From Enterococcus quebecensis (lineage in GTDB: Bacteria > Bacillota > Bacilli > Lactobacillales > Enterococcaceae): a DNA stretch of 64,000 bases. The notes under the pieces were generated by a model. The model was given only the letters and a program-made list of their open reading frames with translations, did no database searches and was not told the origin of the DNA. Below, piece by piece: positions 25,967 to 35,090 of this stretch. Both the position numbers and the translations under genes were made by a program. Location: contig NZ_MIKB01000014.1 of the NCBI RefSeq assembly GCF_001730365.1, forward strand, positions 297,241 to 361,240, in the 5' to 3' direction. Position 1 is the first letter of the stretch; each line of letters begins with the position of its first letter.

Positions 25967-26788
25967 ATGAAAAAAACATTATTAGGGGCTGCAACACTAA
26001 GTGCTTTGATGTTGGCGATAACGGTCCAAAGTAATATTGCAAAAGCGGCAACGACTAAAGGGGACATCCACTTTTTGGAAGGTGATGGCTCTGATTCCAC
26101 AGGGATAGAGGTCAGTGATCCAGGAAAAGGAGGTCAACACGAAGGAGACGGTAGTGTAATCAAACCTCCCGCTGGCGGAAGTTCTACAACAGGGGCTCTG
26201 CGCTTTAACTATATACCGTCTATTCGATTTGGCCAAAACCGTTTATCAACCAAGACACAAGATTTTTACGCATTATTTGATGAAATAGAGATTGGCGATA
26301 AAAAAGAAGAACGGCCAACCTTTTATGAGGTTGTAGATTTAAGAGGAGGAACAAAAGGTTGGACAGTTAATTTGAAAAATGATCGTATTTTTCGTTCGAC
26401 TGACGGCAAACAATTTAAAGCAACTCTTGCATTTAAAGATATAACGATTCAAAGTAATAGCTCTATCAGCAATGCAGAACAGTTTCCAACTGTTCCAAAA
26501 GGGACGGAAGAAACGGCTATTGGAACAGACGTAGGTAGTTCAGTAAAAATCACTGAAGCTAAAAACACTGAAAGCCAAGGATACGGAAGTTGGTCTGTTC
26601 GGGTTGGCGATTTGGATAAGAAAGTATCTTCTAAAGGAGATGTTAGAACGCCAAAGAATGGCGAAGTCGATGAGACGAAAATAGCAAGAAATGCGGCTGT
26701 AAAACTAACAATTCCTGGTGGACAAATCATTGATACATCTAAAGACTACAGTACAGACTTAGTTTGGGAATTGGTTTCAGCACCATAA
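25967..26788 (+). CDS. WxL-domain surface protein
   Basis: This 273-aa protein has a clear signal peptide (KKTLLGAATLSALMLAI...KA), a Gly/Pro-rich linker (residues about 50-75) and a WxL domain with GWTVNL and the terminal DLVWELVSAP. The first motif has valine in place of leucine. GAAGGAGAAAA precedes the ATG. It is paralogous to the genes on either side, indicating tandem duplication followed by divergence. Confidence 0.9.
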   Translation: MKKTLLGAATLSALMLAITVQSNIAKAATTKGDIHFLEGDGSDSTGIEVSDPGKGGQHEGDGSVIKPPAGGSSTTGALRFNYIPSIRFGQNRLSTKTQDFYALFDEIEIGDKKEERPTFYEVVDLRGGTKGWTVNLKNDRIFRSTDGKQFKATLAFKDITIQSNSSISNAEQFPTVPKGTEETAIGTDVGSSVKITEAKNTESQGYGSWSVRVGDLDKKVSSKGDVRTPKNGEVDETKIARNAAVKLTIPGGQIIDTSKDYSTDLVWELVSAP

Positions 26789-26834
26789 GTTTAAACTGTT
26801 AATATATCAAAATGTAGTATAGAAGGAGAAGAAG

Positions 26835-27656
26835 ATGAAATTTCGAGTGTTTTTATTTAGTCTGTCAACGATCACACTTATCGGAGGCATGAATCAATCG
26901 GTTACAACGGATGCGGCAGAGGCATCAACAGAAACGACTTTAGAATTTATTCCTAATGATGCCAATGGGGGGAATCCTGTAGTTCCTGGGAAAGGACCAG
27001 AAGAAAGAGCCCGAATTTATCCTGAAAAAACAGATGGAAGTTTTACAAACGGTTCTTTACGTATTGAACATGTTCCTGCGATTCGTTTTGGACAGCAAAA
27101 AATCAGTTCCAAAATAGAGTATTATCAAGCATTGTGGGGATCTGGTACGGTAGGTGAAGATGAGACAAAAGTAAAAATTCCAAGTTTTGCTCAAGTTACA
27201 GATGAACGAGGGATTCAAAGTTCGTGGGAGCTAACCGTATACCAAGAAAAAGCATTTCAAAATACGAAGAATGATAAGAATACACTAGAAAATACCCGGA
27301 TTGAAATCCATGAAGGTCAATTGTTTAATACAGTAGAACCAGATGCTAGCGTATTAGTCAGCGGGGTATTGGGCTTAGACGCTTCAAATGCTGTAGATAT
27401 TCCAGTAGGAGTAAAAGGAAATGCTATAAAAGTAATGGCAACGAAAGAGGGGAAAACAACAGACGGGTCAAAAACTTCTATTGTTTTTGCTTCAGCAAAA
27501 GATTACGACAACGATGCCACATTTTATGCAGCAGAAAAACAAGCCGCACTTTCAATCGATCATAGTGGTATTCAGCTACGTACACCAGGAAAAGATAAAA
27601 AAGAAAAAGCGACATATTCAGCGAATTTGATTTGGACGCTAACGGATAGTATTTAA
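26835..27656 (+). CDS. WxL-domain surface protein
   Basis: This 273-aa protein has a signal peptide (residues 1-28), a linker and a WxL domain with SSWELTVYQE and the final LIWTLTDSI. It shares the TNGSLRIEHVPAIRFGQQKISSK pattern with its neighbours, near the strand that precedes the first WxL motif. AGAAGGAGAAG precedes the ATG. It probably binds wall peptidoglycan as part of a hetero-assembly. Confidence 0.9.
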   Translation: MKFRVFLFSLSTITLIGGMNQSVTTDAAEASTETTLEFIPNDANGGNPVVPGKGPEERARIYPEKTDGSFTNGSLRIEHVPAIRFGQQKISSKIEYYQALWGSGTVGEDETKVKIPSFAQVTDERGIQSSWELTVYQEKAFQNTKNDKNTLENTRIEIHEGQLFNTVEPDASVLVSGVLGLDASNAVDIPVGVKGNAIKVMATKEGKTTDGSKTSIVFASAKDYDNDATFYAAEKQAALSIDHSGIQLRTPGKDKKEKATYSANLIWTLTDSI

Positions 27657-27683
27657 CGAGAAGAACAGAAATGGGGAAAAAAA

Positions 27684-28535
27684 ATGAAAAAGCTAAGAAC
27701 AGTAAAAATTATTTCAAGCATACTTTTGAGCAGCATGGTATTCCTACCTATAACTAGTTTAGCAGTAACAGAGGAAAAAAACACAGAATCAACAGTAACC
27801 TTTAAGGATAATCCTGTTGATCCACTCGATCCAGCACCAGAATCTCTAGGGTTGGTTAAACCAGGAACAGTAGAAGACAATATTTGGGTCGGAGCGGATG
27901 GAACGTTTACAACTGGTAGTTTACGTTTCTCAAACATTCCACACATTAAATTTGGTGAAGTGAATATTAAAGCGCAATCTATGCGTTACGATGCATTGAT
28001 GACAACCTATCAAGTAGCAACAAATGGAGAGAAACCGAAAGAAACAGATCCGAAAATTACTATTCCTCACTTTGCCCAAATTGTTGATGAACGTGGGACA
28101 ACAGGTCAATTTGAAGTAAAAGTTTCAGCGACTGAGTTTGCACAAGTAAACGATGCAACTAAAAAGTTAAAAAATACTCGTATTGAGTTATACAATAAAA
28201 CGCTTCGAAATAACAAAGCGGATAAAGAAGACGCACTGGGACGCGATGGAGATGCCTCTACGTTGCTAGATGCTCCAGGACTGAAAAATGATACTGCGGT
28301 AGCTATCCCGATCAGTAAACAAAATAGTCTTTCTTTATTGAAGGTAAAAACTGGGAAAAATGCTAATGCTACAATTTCGTCAGTTGTTTTTGATAAAGAG
28401 TACAAATCGGATAAAGATTATAAAGCGGCAACGAATAATACAAGTGTGAAACTCTTTGTACCACAAGGAGAACAAGCTGAAAAAGGTAAAAATTATAAAG
28501 CCACACTCACTTGGGAATTAATCGATTCAATTTAA
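27684..28535 (+). CDS. WxL-domain surface protein lacking the first WxL motif
   Basis: This 283-aa protein has a signal peptide (residues 1-27, ..LPITSLAVT) and the same domain layout as its neighbours. The position of the first motif reads GQFEVKV instead of WxL; the second motif is intact (LTWELIDSI). This suggests weakened wall binding or a different partner role. The ATG at 27684 lies within the pattern GGGGAAAAAAAATG; spacing is acceptable. Confidence 0.88.
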   Translation: MKKLRTVKIISSILLSSMVFLPITSLAVTEEKNTESTVTFKDNPVDPLDPAPESLGLVKPGTVEDNIWVGADGTFTTGSLRFSNIPHIKFGEVNIKAQSMRYDALMTTYQVATNGEKPKETDPKITIPHFAQIVDERGTTGQFEVKVSATEFAQVNDATKKLKNTRIELYNKTLRNNKADKEDALGRDGDASTLLDAPGLKNDTAVAIPISKQNSLSLLKVKTGKNANATISSVVFDKEYKSDKDYKAATNNTSVKLFVPQGEQAEKGKNYKATLTWELIDSI

Positions 28536-28548
28536 AAAAACAAGGAAG

Positions 28549-28580
28549 AGGGTCGAAACATGTATCATAGCTTCGACCCT
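28549..28580 (+). other. Intercistronic stem-loop in the WxL operon
   Basis: AGGGTCGAA (28549-28557) pairs with TTCGACCCT (28572-28580). There is no T run, so it is more likely an RNA-processing or stability element, setting DUF916 protein levels relative to the WxL proteins, than a terminator. Confidence 0.6.
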
Positions 28581-28622
28581 TACTTATAATAATTTAGCAA
28601 ATAAATAGAGGTGGAGATTATT

Positions 28623-29822
28623 TTGTACATACTAAAGAGTAAGCATAATAAGAAACAGCGGGCTCTAAAAATAAGTATTTTAGTGAGCTGTATAGTAGGA
28701 TTTTTATGTGGATCACCAATGGGCAGTTGGGCAGAAGGTGCTGAAACAGGCGGTTTTTCTGTCAAAGCAGTGTTACCTGAAAACCAATTGAATCCCGATG
28801 TTACATATTATGATTTACGTGTTAAACCGGGTATAGAACAAACCCTTGATTTGGAATTATATAACTCAACAAAAGAAAATCAGAAAGTTTCTGTAATGAT
28901 TAATCCAGGAATAACCAATGACAATGGATTGATTGATTATTCGGAAAGAGAAAAAAATTATCAATATGATGAGTCTCTAAAACTTGCTATTACAGACATA
29001 GCTTCAACAGATAAAGAAGTAACAATCCCTGCATTAAGCAAGGTTACGACTAACATTCGTTTAAAAATTCCCAATCAATCATTTAAGGGGATGGTACTAG
29101 GCGGTATTTATTTAACATCACTTTCAGAAGATAAAGATAATCAAGGAAACTCTGAAGGAGGAATGCAGATAAAGAATAAAGTTGTTTATTCTGTGGGAAT
29201 CAAATTGACAGAGAACGATGAGCTCGTTGAAGCCGATTTGTTATATGAAAAAGGTCAGACTTTCGCTGCACAAGAAGCAGGACGTAATATTATCAAATCG
29301 AAAATCCGAAATTTAGCGCCAATAAATGTAGATGAACTCTCATATCATGCTAAAATATACGCTAAAGACGATCAAGAGGTACTAGTAGAACGTGCCGTAT
29401 CAGGCTATCGAATGGCTCCAAACTCTTATTTTCATTATCAAGTTCCTTGGGGGAGTCAACCCTTTAAAGCAGGAAAATATCGGGTTGAATTATCAGCAGA
29501 ATCAAAAATAACAGGTCAAAGCTGGCAGTGGCAAGATGAGTTTGAGATTACGCAAGCAGAAGCTAAAAAACTTAATGAGTCAGCGATAGATATAGAGGAA
29601 ACAAACAATTGGTGGCTTTATTTAGCATTAGGAATTGGCATTCTACTATTAGTTATTTTGGTAATTGTATTTATTGTGATACAAAAAAGGAGAAAAGAGC
29701 AACGTAGAAGGTTAGAAATGCAGAGAAAAAAGAAAAAAAGAAAAAAAAGACCACAACGTCATTCAGAAGAAATGAAACGTCCAGAAAAAACGCTAAGGAA
29801 AACAGGTCGAAAAAATGGTTGA
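28623..29822 (+). CDS. DUF916/DUF3324 membrane protein of the WxL operon
   Basis: This 399-aa protein is membrane-anchored. It has a signal peptide, an extracellular DUF916 domain (starting FSVKAVLPENQLNPDVTYYDLRV) and DUF3324 domain, a single C-terminal membrane helix (LALGIGILLLVILVIVFIVI), then a very basic cytoplasmic tail rich in Lys and Arg. Such proteins occur with nearly all WxL loci and bind WxL partners and peptidoglycan at the membrane. The start is TTG 28623 with GAGGTGGAG upstream; the in-frame GTG at 28611 lies inside that ribosome site. A paralogue is at 46791. Confidence 0.9.
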   Translation: MYILKSKHNKKQRALKISILVSCIVGFLCGSPMGSWAEGAETGGFSVKAVLPENQLNPDVTYYDLRVKPGIEQTLDLELYNSTKENQKVSVMINPGITNDNGLIDYSEREKNYQYDESLKLAITDIASTDKEVTIPALSKVTTNIRLKIPNQSFKGMVLGGIYLTSLSEDKDNQGNSEGGMQIKNKVVYSVGIKLTENDELVEADLLYEKGQTFAAQEAGRNIIKSKIRNLAPINVDELSYHAKIYAKDDQEVLVERAVSGYRMAPNSYFHYQVPWGSQPFKAGKYRVELSAESKITGQSWQWQDEFEITQAEAKKLNESAIDIEETNNWWLYLALGIGILLLVILVIVFIVIQKRRKEQRRRLEMQRKKKKRKKRPQRHSEEMKRPEKTLRKTGRKNG

Positions 29823-30447
29823 TGAAAAAAGTATTCCTACGAAAGAAGAAATAACCTTAGTAAATTCTCAACGGGCCGATGTGGATTCGAAAGCCAAAAT
29901 AATTTGTTTTAGTCTAGGACAATGGTTTGTAGGTATAAGCATCCTATTTTTAGTTAGTTTATTGCTGCTGTTGAGTTATCGTTTACTTCCAATCAATCAA
30001 AAAATCGCTGGTAGTTGGCAAACAGAAGCTGACCAGCCACATGAATTAAAGATATCGGACAATCAAGCAAATTTGGTTGTGGAAGAACTTAATGGCATGT
30101 CTGGCGTCTATATGAAAGTGAACGCAACTATTTTTCCGGTGGACTCAACACGCTATAGGGGAAAAGAGACATCAGCTCTTTTGATTATTGACAAAGAAAA
30201 GCAAGGCAAAGACGTACTAGATGCGATCAAGAAACAAGATAATTATTACACACTAGTCAACGAGACAAAAGAACAAATAACATTTAAATATACTTCTGAA
30301 GCTAACATAGCCGCTTTTGGTGTGGAAGACTTAGATACATCTTTCCATTTTGAGGTGATAAAGTGGCAGTATGGCCTAATACCTAAAGAAATTCAATTCC
30401 AAAATCAAGCTTTTGCTGTCAATGGATTACATTTAACTAAAAAGTAA
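29815..30447 (+). CDS. Membrane protein of the WxL operon, unknown function
   Basis: This 210-aa protein has a short cytoplasmic N-terminus, one membrane helix (residues 38-57, FVGISILFLVSLLLLLSYRLL) and an outer domain of beta-rich character (GSWQTEADQPHELKISDN). It overlaps the DUF916 gene by 8 bp, so the two are coupled. It is the last gene of the operon; the 140-bp repeat with terminator follows. The outer domain may be a lipocalin-like or beta-barrel fold, but I do not recognise the family. Confidence 0.75.
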   Translation: MVDEKSIPTKEEITLVNSQRADVDSKAKIICFSLGQWFVGISILFLVSLLLLLSYRLLPINQKIAGSWQTEADQPHELKISDNQANLVVEELNGMSGVYMKVNATIFPVDSTRYRGKETSALLIIDKEKQGKDVLDAIKKQDNYYTLVNETKEQITFKYTSEANIAAFGVEDLDTSFHFEVIKWQYGLIPKEIQFQNQAFAVNGLHLTKK

Positions 30448-30454
30448 CAAATGG

Positions 30455-30596
30455 GTAAAAAATAAACCAATCTTTCACCACAAAATAGTCACAATTTCAG
30501 GTTATTATACTTTTATACCAAACAAACAACCCTAACAAAACACTTTTTCATTTTTAACTCCTTTTCCCACTCTTCCCCAAAGAGTGGGTCTTTTTG
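30455..30596 (+). repeat. Terminator-bearing 140-bp repeat, copy 3
   Basis: It is the third copy of the block at 13595 and 18645, ending the WxL operon. Scattered single-base changes distinguish it from copies 1 and 2, for instance a TATACT-like box where the others have TATAGAT. Confidence 0.9.
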
Positions 30597-30766
30597 TTGT
30601 GCATCACAACGATGGGCTTGACCTAAGTAGATGATGAACAATGCAGGGAAATTTCTTGTAGTAGTTCCTTCCTCCATCTCAAAAATAAAAAATTGATGTT
30701 CATTTTTCGAATGAACTTTTTTTGTATCAGCAGTAAAATAAGAATACAAAATACAGGAAGGGGTTA

Positions 30767-31005
30767 ATGAAAGAAAATAAAGTGGAGGAACTTAAAAGCG
30801 AATATAAAAAATAGTAGCTAGAAGAACAAAATGAATAGCAATTTTTCATAAAGGTCAAAACGGACAGGTGTTTACTGAAGACATTGCTAAAATTAATCGA
30901 ATCAAAGCCTGTGAAAACAAAGGAATCGATGGTATTTTTATATTAAGGGTGAAAAACAATGAATACATCCAGAATGAACTAACCCTACCATCAATCAGAT
31001 GTTAG
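30767..31005 (+). pseudogene. Degraded gene remnant upstream of ada
   Basis: An ATG with GGAAGGGG before it opens MKENKVEELKSEYKK, then two stops. The sequence resumes in another frame as IFHKGQNGQVFTEDIAKINRIKACENKGIDGIFI before further stops. Nothing is intact and no family is recognised. 30597-30766 holds no gene that I can see. Confidence 0.4.
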
Positions 31006-31082
31006 ATATCAAAAAAGATTCTTTTACAGGCTATCTAAATATAAAAATTTCAATGAAAATAAAGTAGAAAGGATGGTTCCAA

Positions 31083-32132
31083 ATGATCAGCGAAAAAGAA
31101 AAAAAACAGTACTATAAAGCGTTACTGGCAAAAGATGCTACGTATGATGGCATTTTCTTTGTAGGCATCAAATCAACAGGTATTTTTTGCCATGCAACTT
31201 GTCCAGCTAGAAAACCCAAATATGAAAATTGTACTTTTTACGAAACTGCAGAAGAAGCTCTCTTATCTGGATATCGCCCTTGCAAACGTTGTAAACCATT
31301 ATCCTTTCCAAGAGAAATCCCACCTTTGGTTCAGCAGATGGTGGAATTAGTAGAAGCAAATCCAGAAAAGCGTTGGAAAGATCAGGATTTTGCTGAGTTA
31401 GGAATTCATTCAATGACTGCCAGAAGACAATTTAAAAAAGTTTACGGTATGACCTTTGTGCAATACGCACGTTCAAGAAGAATGGGAATGGCTTTGAAAT
31501 CAATTAAAAATGGTGAAAAACGAATCGATACGCAATTAGATGCAGGGTATGATTCTTCCAGCGGATTTTACGACGCCTTTTCAAAAATCATGGGTAGAAA
31601 TCCAAAACAATCACAAGAGATCAAAATTTTATCTGCAGATTGGATTGATACGACTCTTGGTCCAATGATGAGTATTGCGGACGACGAGTATTTATACTTA
31701 CTGGAATTTGTTGACCGCCGTGGTTTAGAAAGAGAGATCGAACGGCTGCGGAATCGTCTGAATGCATCGATTGTTCCTGGAAAAACAAAGATCAGTGAAC
31801 AGATCAAGGCAGAATTGGGTCTGTATTTTGAGAAGAAATTAGATGAATTTCAAACGCCCTATATGTGCATAGGCTCGGAATTTCAAAAAAGTGTTTGGCA
31901 GGCACTAACGGAAATTGAGCGAGGGCAAACATCTTCGTATAAAGAATTAGCAACAACAATCGGAAATCCAAACGGAATGCGAGCGGTAGGTAATGCCAAC
32001 GGCGCTAACCAACTGGCGATCATTATTCCTTGTCATCGTGTCATTCAGACAGATGGCAGTTTGGGTGGTTATGGCGGTGGTGTGGAGCGTAAGAAGTGGT
32101 TGTTGAAGCATGAAAGAGAATATCAGATGTAG
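31083..32132 (+). CDS. ada: Ada-type bifunctional DNA alkylation repair protein and regulator
   Basis: This 349-aa protein has three parts: an N-terminal Ada metal-binding domain (Cys36, Cys40, Cys67, Cys70; FCHATCP and CKRCKP), an AraC-type helix-turn-helix (residues about 80-180), and a C-terminal O6-methylguanine-DNA methyltransferase domain with the active-site PCHRV (about residue 317). It repairs methylated bases by irreversible transfer to cysteine. Methylation of the N-terminal cysteine turns it into an activator of its own repair regulon. AGAAAGGATGG precedes the ATG. It stands alone here. Confidence 0.93.
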   Translation: MISEKEKKQYYKALLAKDATYDGIFFVGIKSTGIFCHATCPARKPKYENCTFYETAEEALLSGYRPCKRCKPLSFPREIPPLVQQMVELVEANPEKRWKDQDFAELGIHSMTARRQFKKVYGMTFVQYARSRRMGMALKSIKNGEKRIDTQLDAGYDSSSGFYDAFSKIMGRNPKQSQEIKILSADWIDTTLGPMMSIADDEYLYLLEFVDRRGLEREIERLRNRLNASIVPGKTKISEQIKAELGLYFEKKLDEFQTPYMCIGSEFQKSVWQALTEIERGQTSSYKELATTIGNPNGMRAVGNANGANQLAIIIPCHRVIQTDGSLGGYGGGVERKKWLLKHEREYQM

Positions 32133-32353
32133 TTTTTGAATATGAGTAAAAAAATAGTGATGTCCACCTTTAACACAGGGGATTGTCATTGTTTTTTTTG
32201 TGATTTATTTTAATAAATTTTGTTATTTTAATAAAAAGGGTGAAATGACAAAATACCTACTATTTTGTTTGAAAGGTTCTATAAAATTATGTTAGTGTAA
32301 AGAAGTAGATAGGTTAATCTATCAAAAAAATTAAAGAAAGAGTGGTTGAAAAG

Positions 32354-33322
32354 TTGAAAAAAATGTTATTAAATCTATTGTTTGTATGTATGGGAAGCAC
32401 AACTTTATTTGCTGTAAGCATGCCAGCTCATGCTGAAAATGTGACTATCACAGAAGAAAATAACCATGTCATGGGAAACAACTTAAAGAAAGAAGAAGCA
32501 TATAAAAGAAACCAACAGGTTGTATTACCTTATACGCCAAAAGCACTTCCAAGAGCTGACTTTATTGATATTTCTTCTTGGAGTGGTGAAATATCTGTAG
32601 AATCCTATAAAAAAATGAATGCACAAGGTGTTAAGGGTGTAGTGGTAAAATTAACGGAGTTCACAACCTATAGAAACCCATTAGCGAAGATTCAAATAGA
32701 AAATGCGAAGAAGGCCGGTTTAACGGTTTCAGTTTTCCATTATTCTTGGTTTGTGGATGAGCAAAAAGCGGTTGATGAAGCGAATTACTTTGCTGATTTT
32801 GCTGAAGAGCTTAACTTAAGTCCAGATACAGTAATGGTTAATGATGCAGAAGAAGGGGAAATGATTCCGGCAGATGTAACGATTACATCAATGGCATTCA
32901 AAAAACAATTGAACAAACGTGGATTTAACAATGTGATCCATTATAGTATGGCAAGTTGGTTTACAGAAAATTACCTAGAATTCGATGTCTTGGGTAAAGA
33001 AAATAGTTGGGTAGCAGAATGGCCAAAAGCACCATCAAGTGACAATCTATTGCACTCAGACACAGCTGGATGGCAATGGAGTTCACAAGTAGAATTTGAA
33101 GGTGTACCAGGAGTATATGATGCAAATGTAGACTATCTTGGTCGTTTTATTTCTACACCTGAATTTAAATTAGGAACTGATTTGAAACCGATCCAGTATT
33201 ATCAAGGGGAAGAGGTATCTTATCAAGGAAAAAAGTATTGGGTGATCCAAACGCATAAGAATTATGGAGATCCTTGTAGTGTGCCTGGCATTGCGGATGC
33301 ATTGTTTGCGTTGAAGGGTTAA
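32354..33322 (+). CDS. Secreted GH25 lysozyme (muramidase)
   Basis: The protein has a signal peptide (LKKMLLNLLFVCMGSTTLFAVSMPAHAE), a GH25 barrel from about residue 65 (ADFIDISSWSG, ..YKKMNAQGVKGVVVKLTE) with the acidic pair in MVNDAEEGE, and a short C-terminal wall-binding-like tail (YYQGEEVSYQGKKYWVIQT.., GDPCSVPGIADALF). It hydrolyses the MurNAc-GlcNAc bond. The start is uncertain: the TTG at 32354 is preferred because the signal peptide begins there, but an in-frame GTG at 32342 is possible. GH25 proteins often act in wall remodelling. Confidence 0.88.
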   Translation: MKKMLLNLLFVCMGSTTLFAVSMPAHAENVTITEENNHVMGNNLKKEEAYKRNQQVVLPYTPKALPRADFIDISSWSGEISVESYKKMNAQGVKGVVVKLTEFTTYRNPLAKIQIENAKKAGLTVSVFHYSWFVDEQKAVDEANYFADFAEELNLSPDTVMVNDAEEGEMIPADVTITSMAFKKQLNKRGFNNVIHYSMASWFTENYLEFDVLGKENSWVAEWPKAPSSDNLLHSDTAGWQWSSQVEFEGVPGVYDANVDYLGRFISTPEFKLGTDLKPIQYYQGEEVSYQGKKYWVIQTHKNYGDPCSVPGIADALFALKG

Positions 33323-33416
33323 AATGACCTGTAGCAAATGTTCCGTTTAGAACTTGCTTGAACATTTTTGTTATGTTCATATCTAGTAAGTTGTTGAAAA
33401 CATCAAACGGATACTT

Positions 33417-33998
33417 ATGTCTTTAACAACAGAATTTAAAGGTGGGTTATCTAGCAGAACTGGTTTTGTTATAGAAAATGCGGCACAACTTCCCAAAGGA
33501 CAACAAGACTATCTAGAACGAGTAGCAAAACCCTATTATCAAGCGGTTGTAGCTTGGTTGGAAACAATAAAAATCAATATGAAAGGAAAAGAACTGTACC
33601 AAATAATCGAAACGGTTTTTCCTAAAGAGACGTATCATTGGTATTTAAATCCTGGACATTTGGTATCAGATGAAGAGTGGATGTCTTCACCGATCTACGA
33701 TGACTCTGAGGAGACATTGAAAAGCGGAATGATTTTACAAATCGACATTATTCCCTCTGTACCAAGGTATACTGGTGTAAGTGCTGAAGAATGCGTAGCT
33801 TTGGCCGATGCAAGTTTACAAGAACAACTCAAAATAGAATACCCAGAGCTATGGCAGCGAATAACAGCTAGAAAGACCTATATCAGAGAAGTATTAAATA
33901 TTCATTTAAGCGAAGAGATTATTCCTTTATCAAATACAGTGGGCTATCTACGCCCCTTTTATCTGGCAAAAGACCAAGCTTTTCGTTGTGTTAAATAG
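33417..33998 (+). pseudogene. C-terminal fragment of an M24-type metallopeptidase-like protein
   Basis: The 193-aa frame has features of the second half of Xaa-Pro aminopeptidase-like (M24 fold) proteins: HWYLNPGHLVSDEEW, then SGMILQIDIIPS and AEECVALADASLQ. The N-terminal half and several metal ligands are missing. The ATG has no ribosome site and a stop lies just upstream. It is most likely a decayed or truncated gene; a short active protein is unlikely. Confidence 0.6.
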
Positions 33999-34061
33999 AA
34001 TAAAATAAAGAGTAGATCTTAAAAATGAAGATTTGCTCTTTATTTTATTCTAAAAAATTAT

Positions 34062-34077
34062 TGTTACACGTGAAACA
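34062..34077. promoter_or_regulatory. parS site, perfect consensus
   Basis: TGTTACACGTGAAACA fits TGTTNCACGTGAAACA exactly, with its palindromic centre CACGTG. It lies in the short gap after the M24 remnant and the 3' end of the sugar kinase gene. Confidence 0.88.
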
Positions 34078-34081
34078 TTTA

Positions 34082-35029
34082 CTACACTTCTCGTATAATG
34101 ATGTTATTTTTCAGCGTTTCAACGTTCTTAATTGACACATAACCTACAGCTTCTTCAAGAGCGTTACTCATCCCGCACGCCATCCCGTAACGTAGCGTTT
34201 CTTCAATAGAAAGTCCTTGCTCCAAAGCAAATGCAATGCCACCAACTGTAGCATCACCGGAACCTGTAGGATTAATAATGTCAATGTTGGGGATAATAAC
34301 ATCGAAAATTTGTTCATTGTATTTTACAATTGCGCCGTCACCTCCACAGGAGACTAAAATAAAGGGAATTTCATTTAATAGTGGATGATTTAAATGCTGG
34401 ATAACTTCTTTTTTGTTGGTGATGGAGGTATTCAGTAGTTCCCCGAATTCATGGATATTGGGTTTGATAAAATAAGGTTTTATTGTCCCTGTTAGTACAT
34501 GTTGTAGTTGTTTTCCTGATATATCTGTTAAAATTTTTACATTTGAGCCTAGTGTATTATTTAGTCGTTGTAAATAATCATGATATAACCATTCGTTTTT
34601 AGTATTAGCAGACCCGCATAAAGCAATGATGGGGGCTTTTTTTTGTTTGAGAGCGTATTCGAGAATAGTGTCTGCTATTTTTTCGGACGTTTCAGCTGTT
34701 ATTTCTGGTCCAAGCTCTACGATCTCAGTTTGGTTTTTTTCTTGGTCCATGACAGTGACCGCATTTCTTGATTCTCCTTCAGCTGAAAGAAAGAATGTAT
34801 TAAATGGTTCTTGTTCAAGGGCTGTTCGGATGAACGCTCCGTTCATTCCAGCTAAAACACCTATTGCTGTGACTTCTCCACCTAAAATTGCGGCTGTTCT
34901 GCCCGCATTAATTCCTTTTCCGCCAACGGCTTTGACTGGATTGCTGCAACGGTTCATTTCACCTACAGTAAAAGTTTCTGCAAAATAAATTGAATCCATA
35001 GACGGGTTAAGTGTAACGGTTAAAATCAT
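34082..35029 (-). CDS. PfkB-family sugar-phosphate kinase (1-phosphofructokinase/tagatose-6-phosphate kinase type)
   Basis: This 315-aa ribokinase-fold enzyme has the N-terminal signature VGGKGINAGRTAAILGG and the C-terminal NPTGSGDATVGG with the catalytic aspartate. It would phosphorylate a ketose phosphate. It ends the minus-strand unit behind the DeoR gene and lies opposite a galactitol-type PTS and class II aldolase. It may therefore act on the PTS product to make a bisphosphate that the aldolase or a glycolytic enzyme splits. Candidate substrates are tagatose-6-phosphate, fructose-1-phosphate or an analogue. The 3' end is five bases from a parS site. Confidence 0.85.
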   Translation of the reverse strand: MILTVTLNPSMDSIYFAETFTVGEMNRCSNPVKAVGGKGINAGRTAAILGGEVTAIGVLAGMNGAFIRTALEQEPFNTFFLSAEGESRNAVTVMDQEKNQTEIVELGPEITAETSEKIADTILEYALKQKKAPIIALCGSANTKNEWLYHDYLQRLNNTLGSNVKILTDISGKQLQHVLTGTIKPYFIKPNIHEFGELLNTSITNKKEVIQHLNHPLLNEIPFILVSCGGDGAIVKYNEQIFDVIIPNIDIINPTGSGDATVGGIAFALEQGLSIEETLRYGMACGMSNALEEAVGYVSIKNVETLKNNIIIREV

Positions 35030-35090
35030 TGTCGTTTCCTCCTTCAGGTGCCTAGTTAACTGGGTTTCTGAAAGAGCAGACGATACCCAG

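Noticed and set aside
32165..32341. Riboswitch or leader RNA before the GH25 gene
   Set aside because: The stretch is AT-rich with no clear stem set or terminator.
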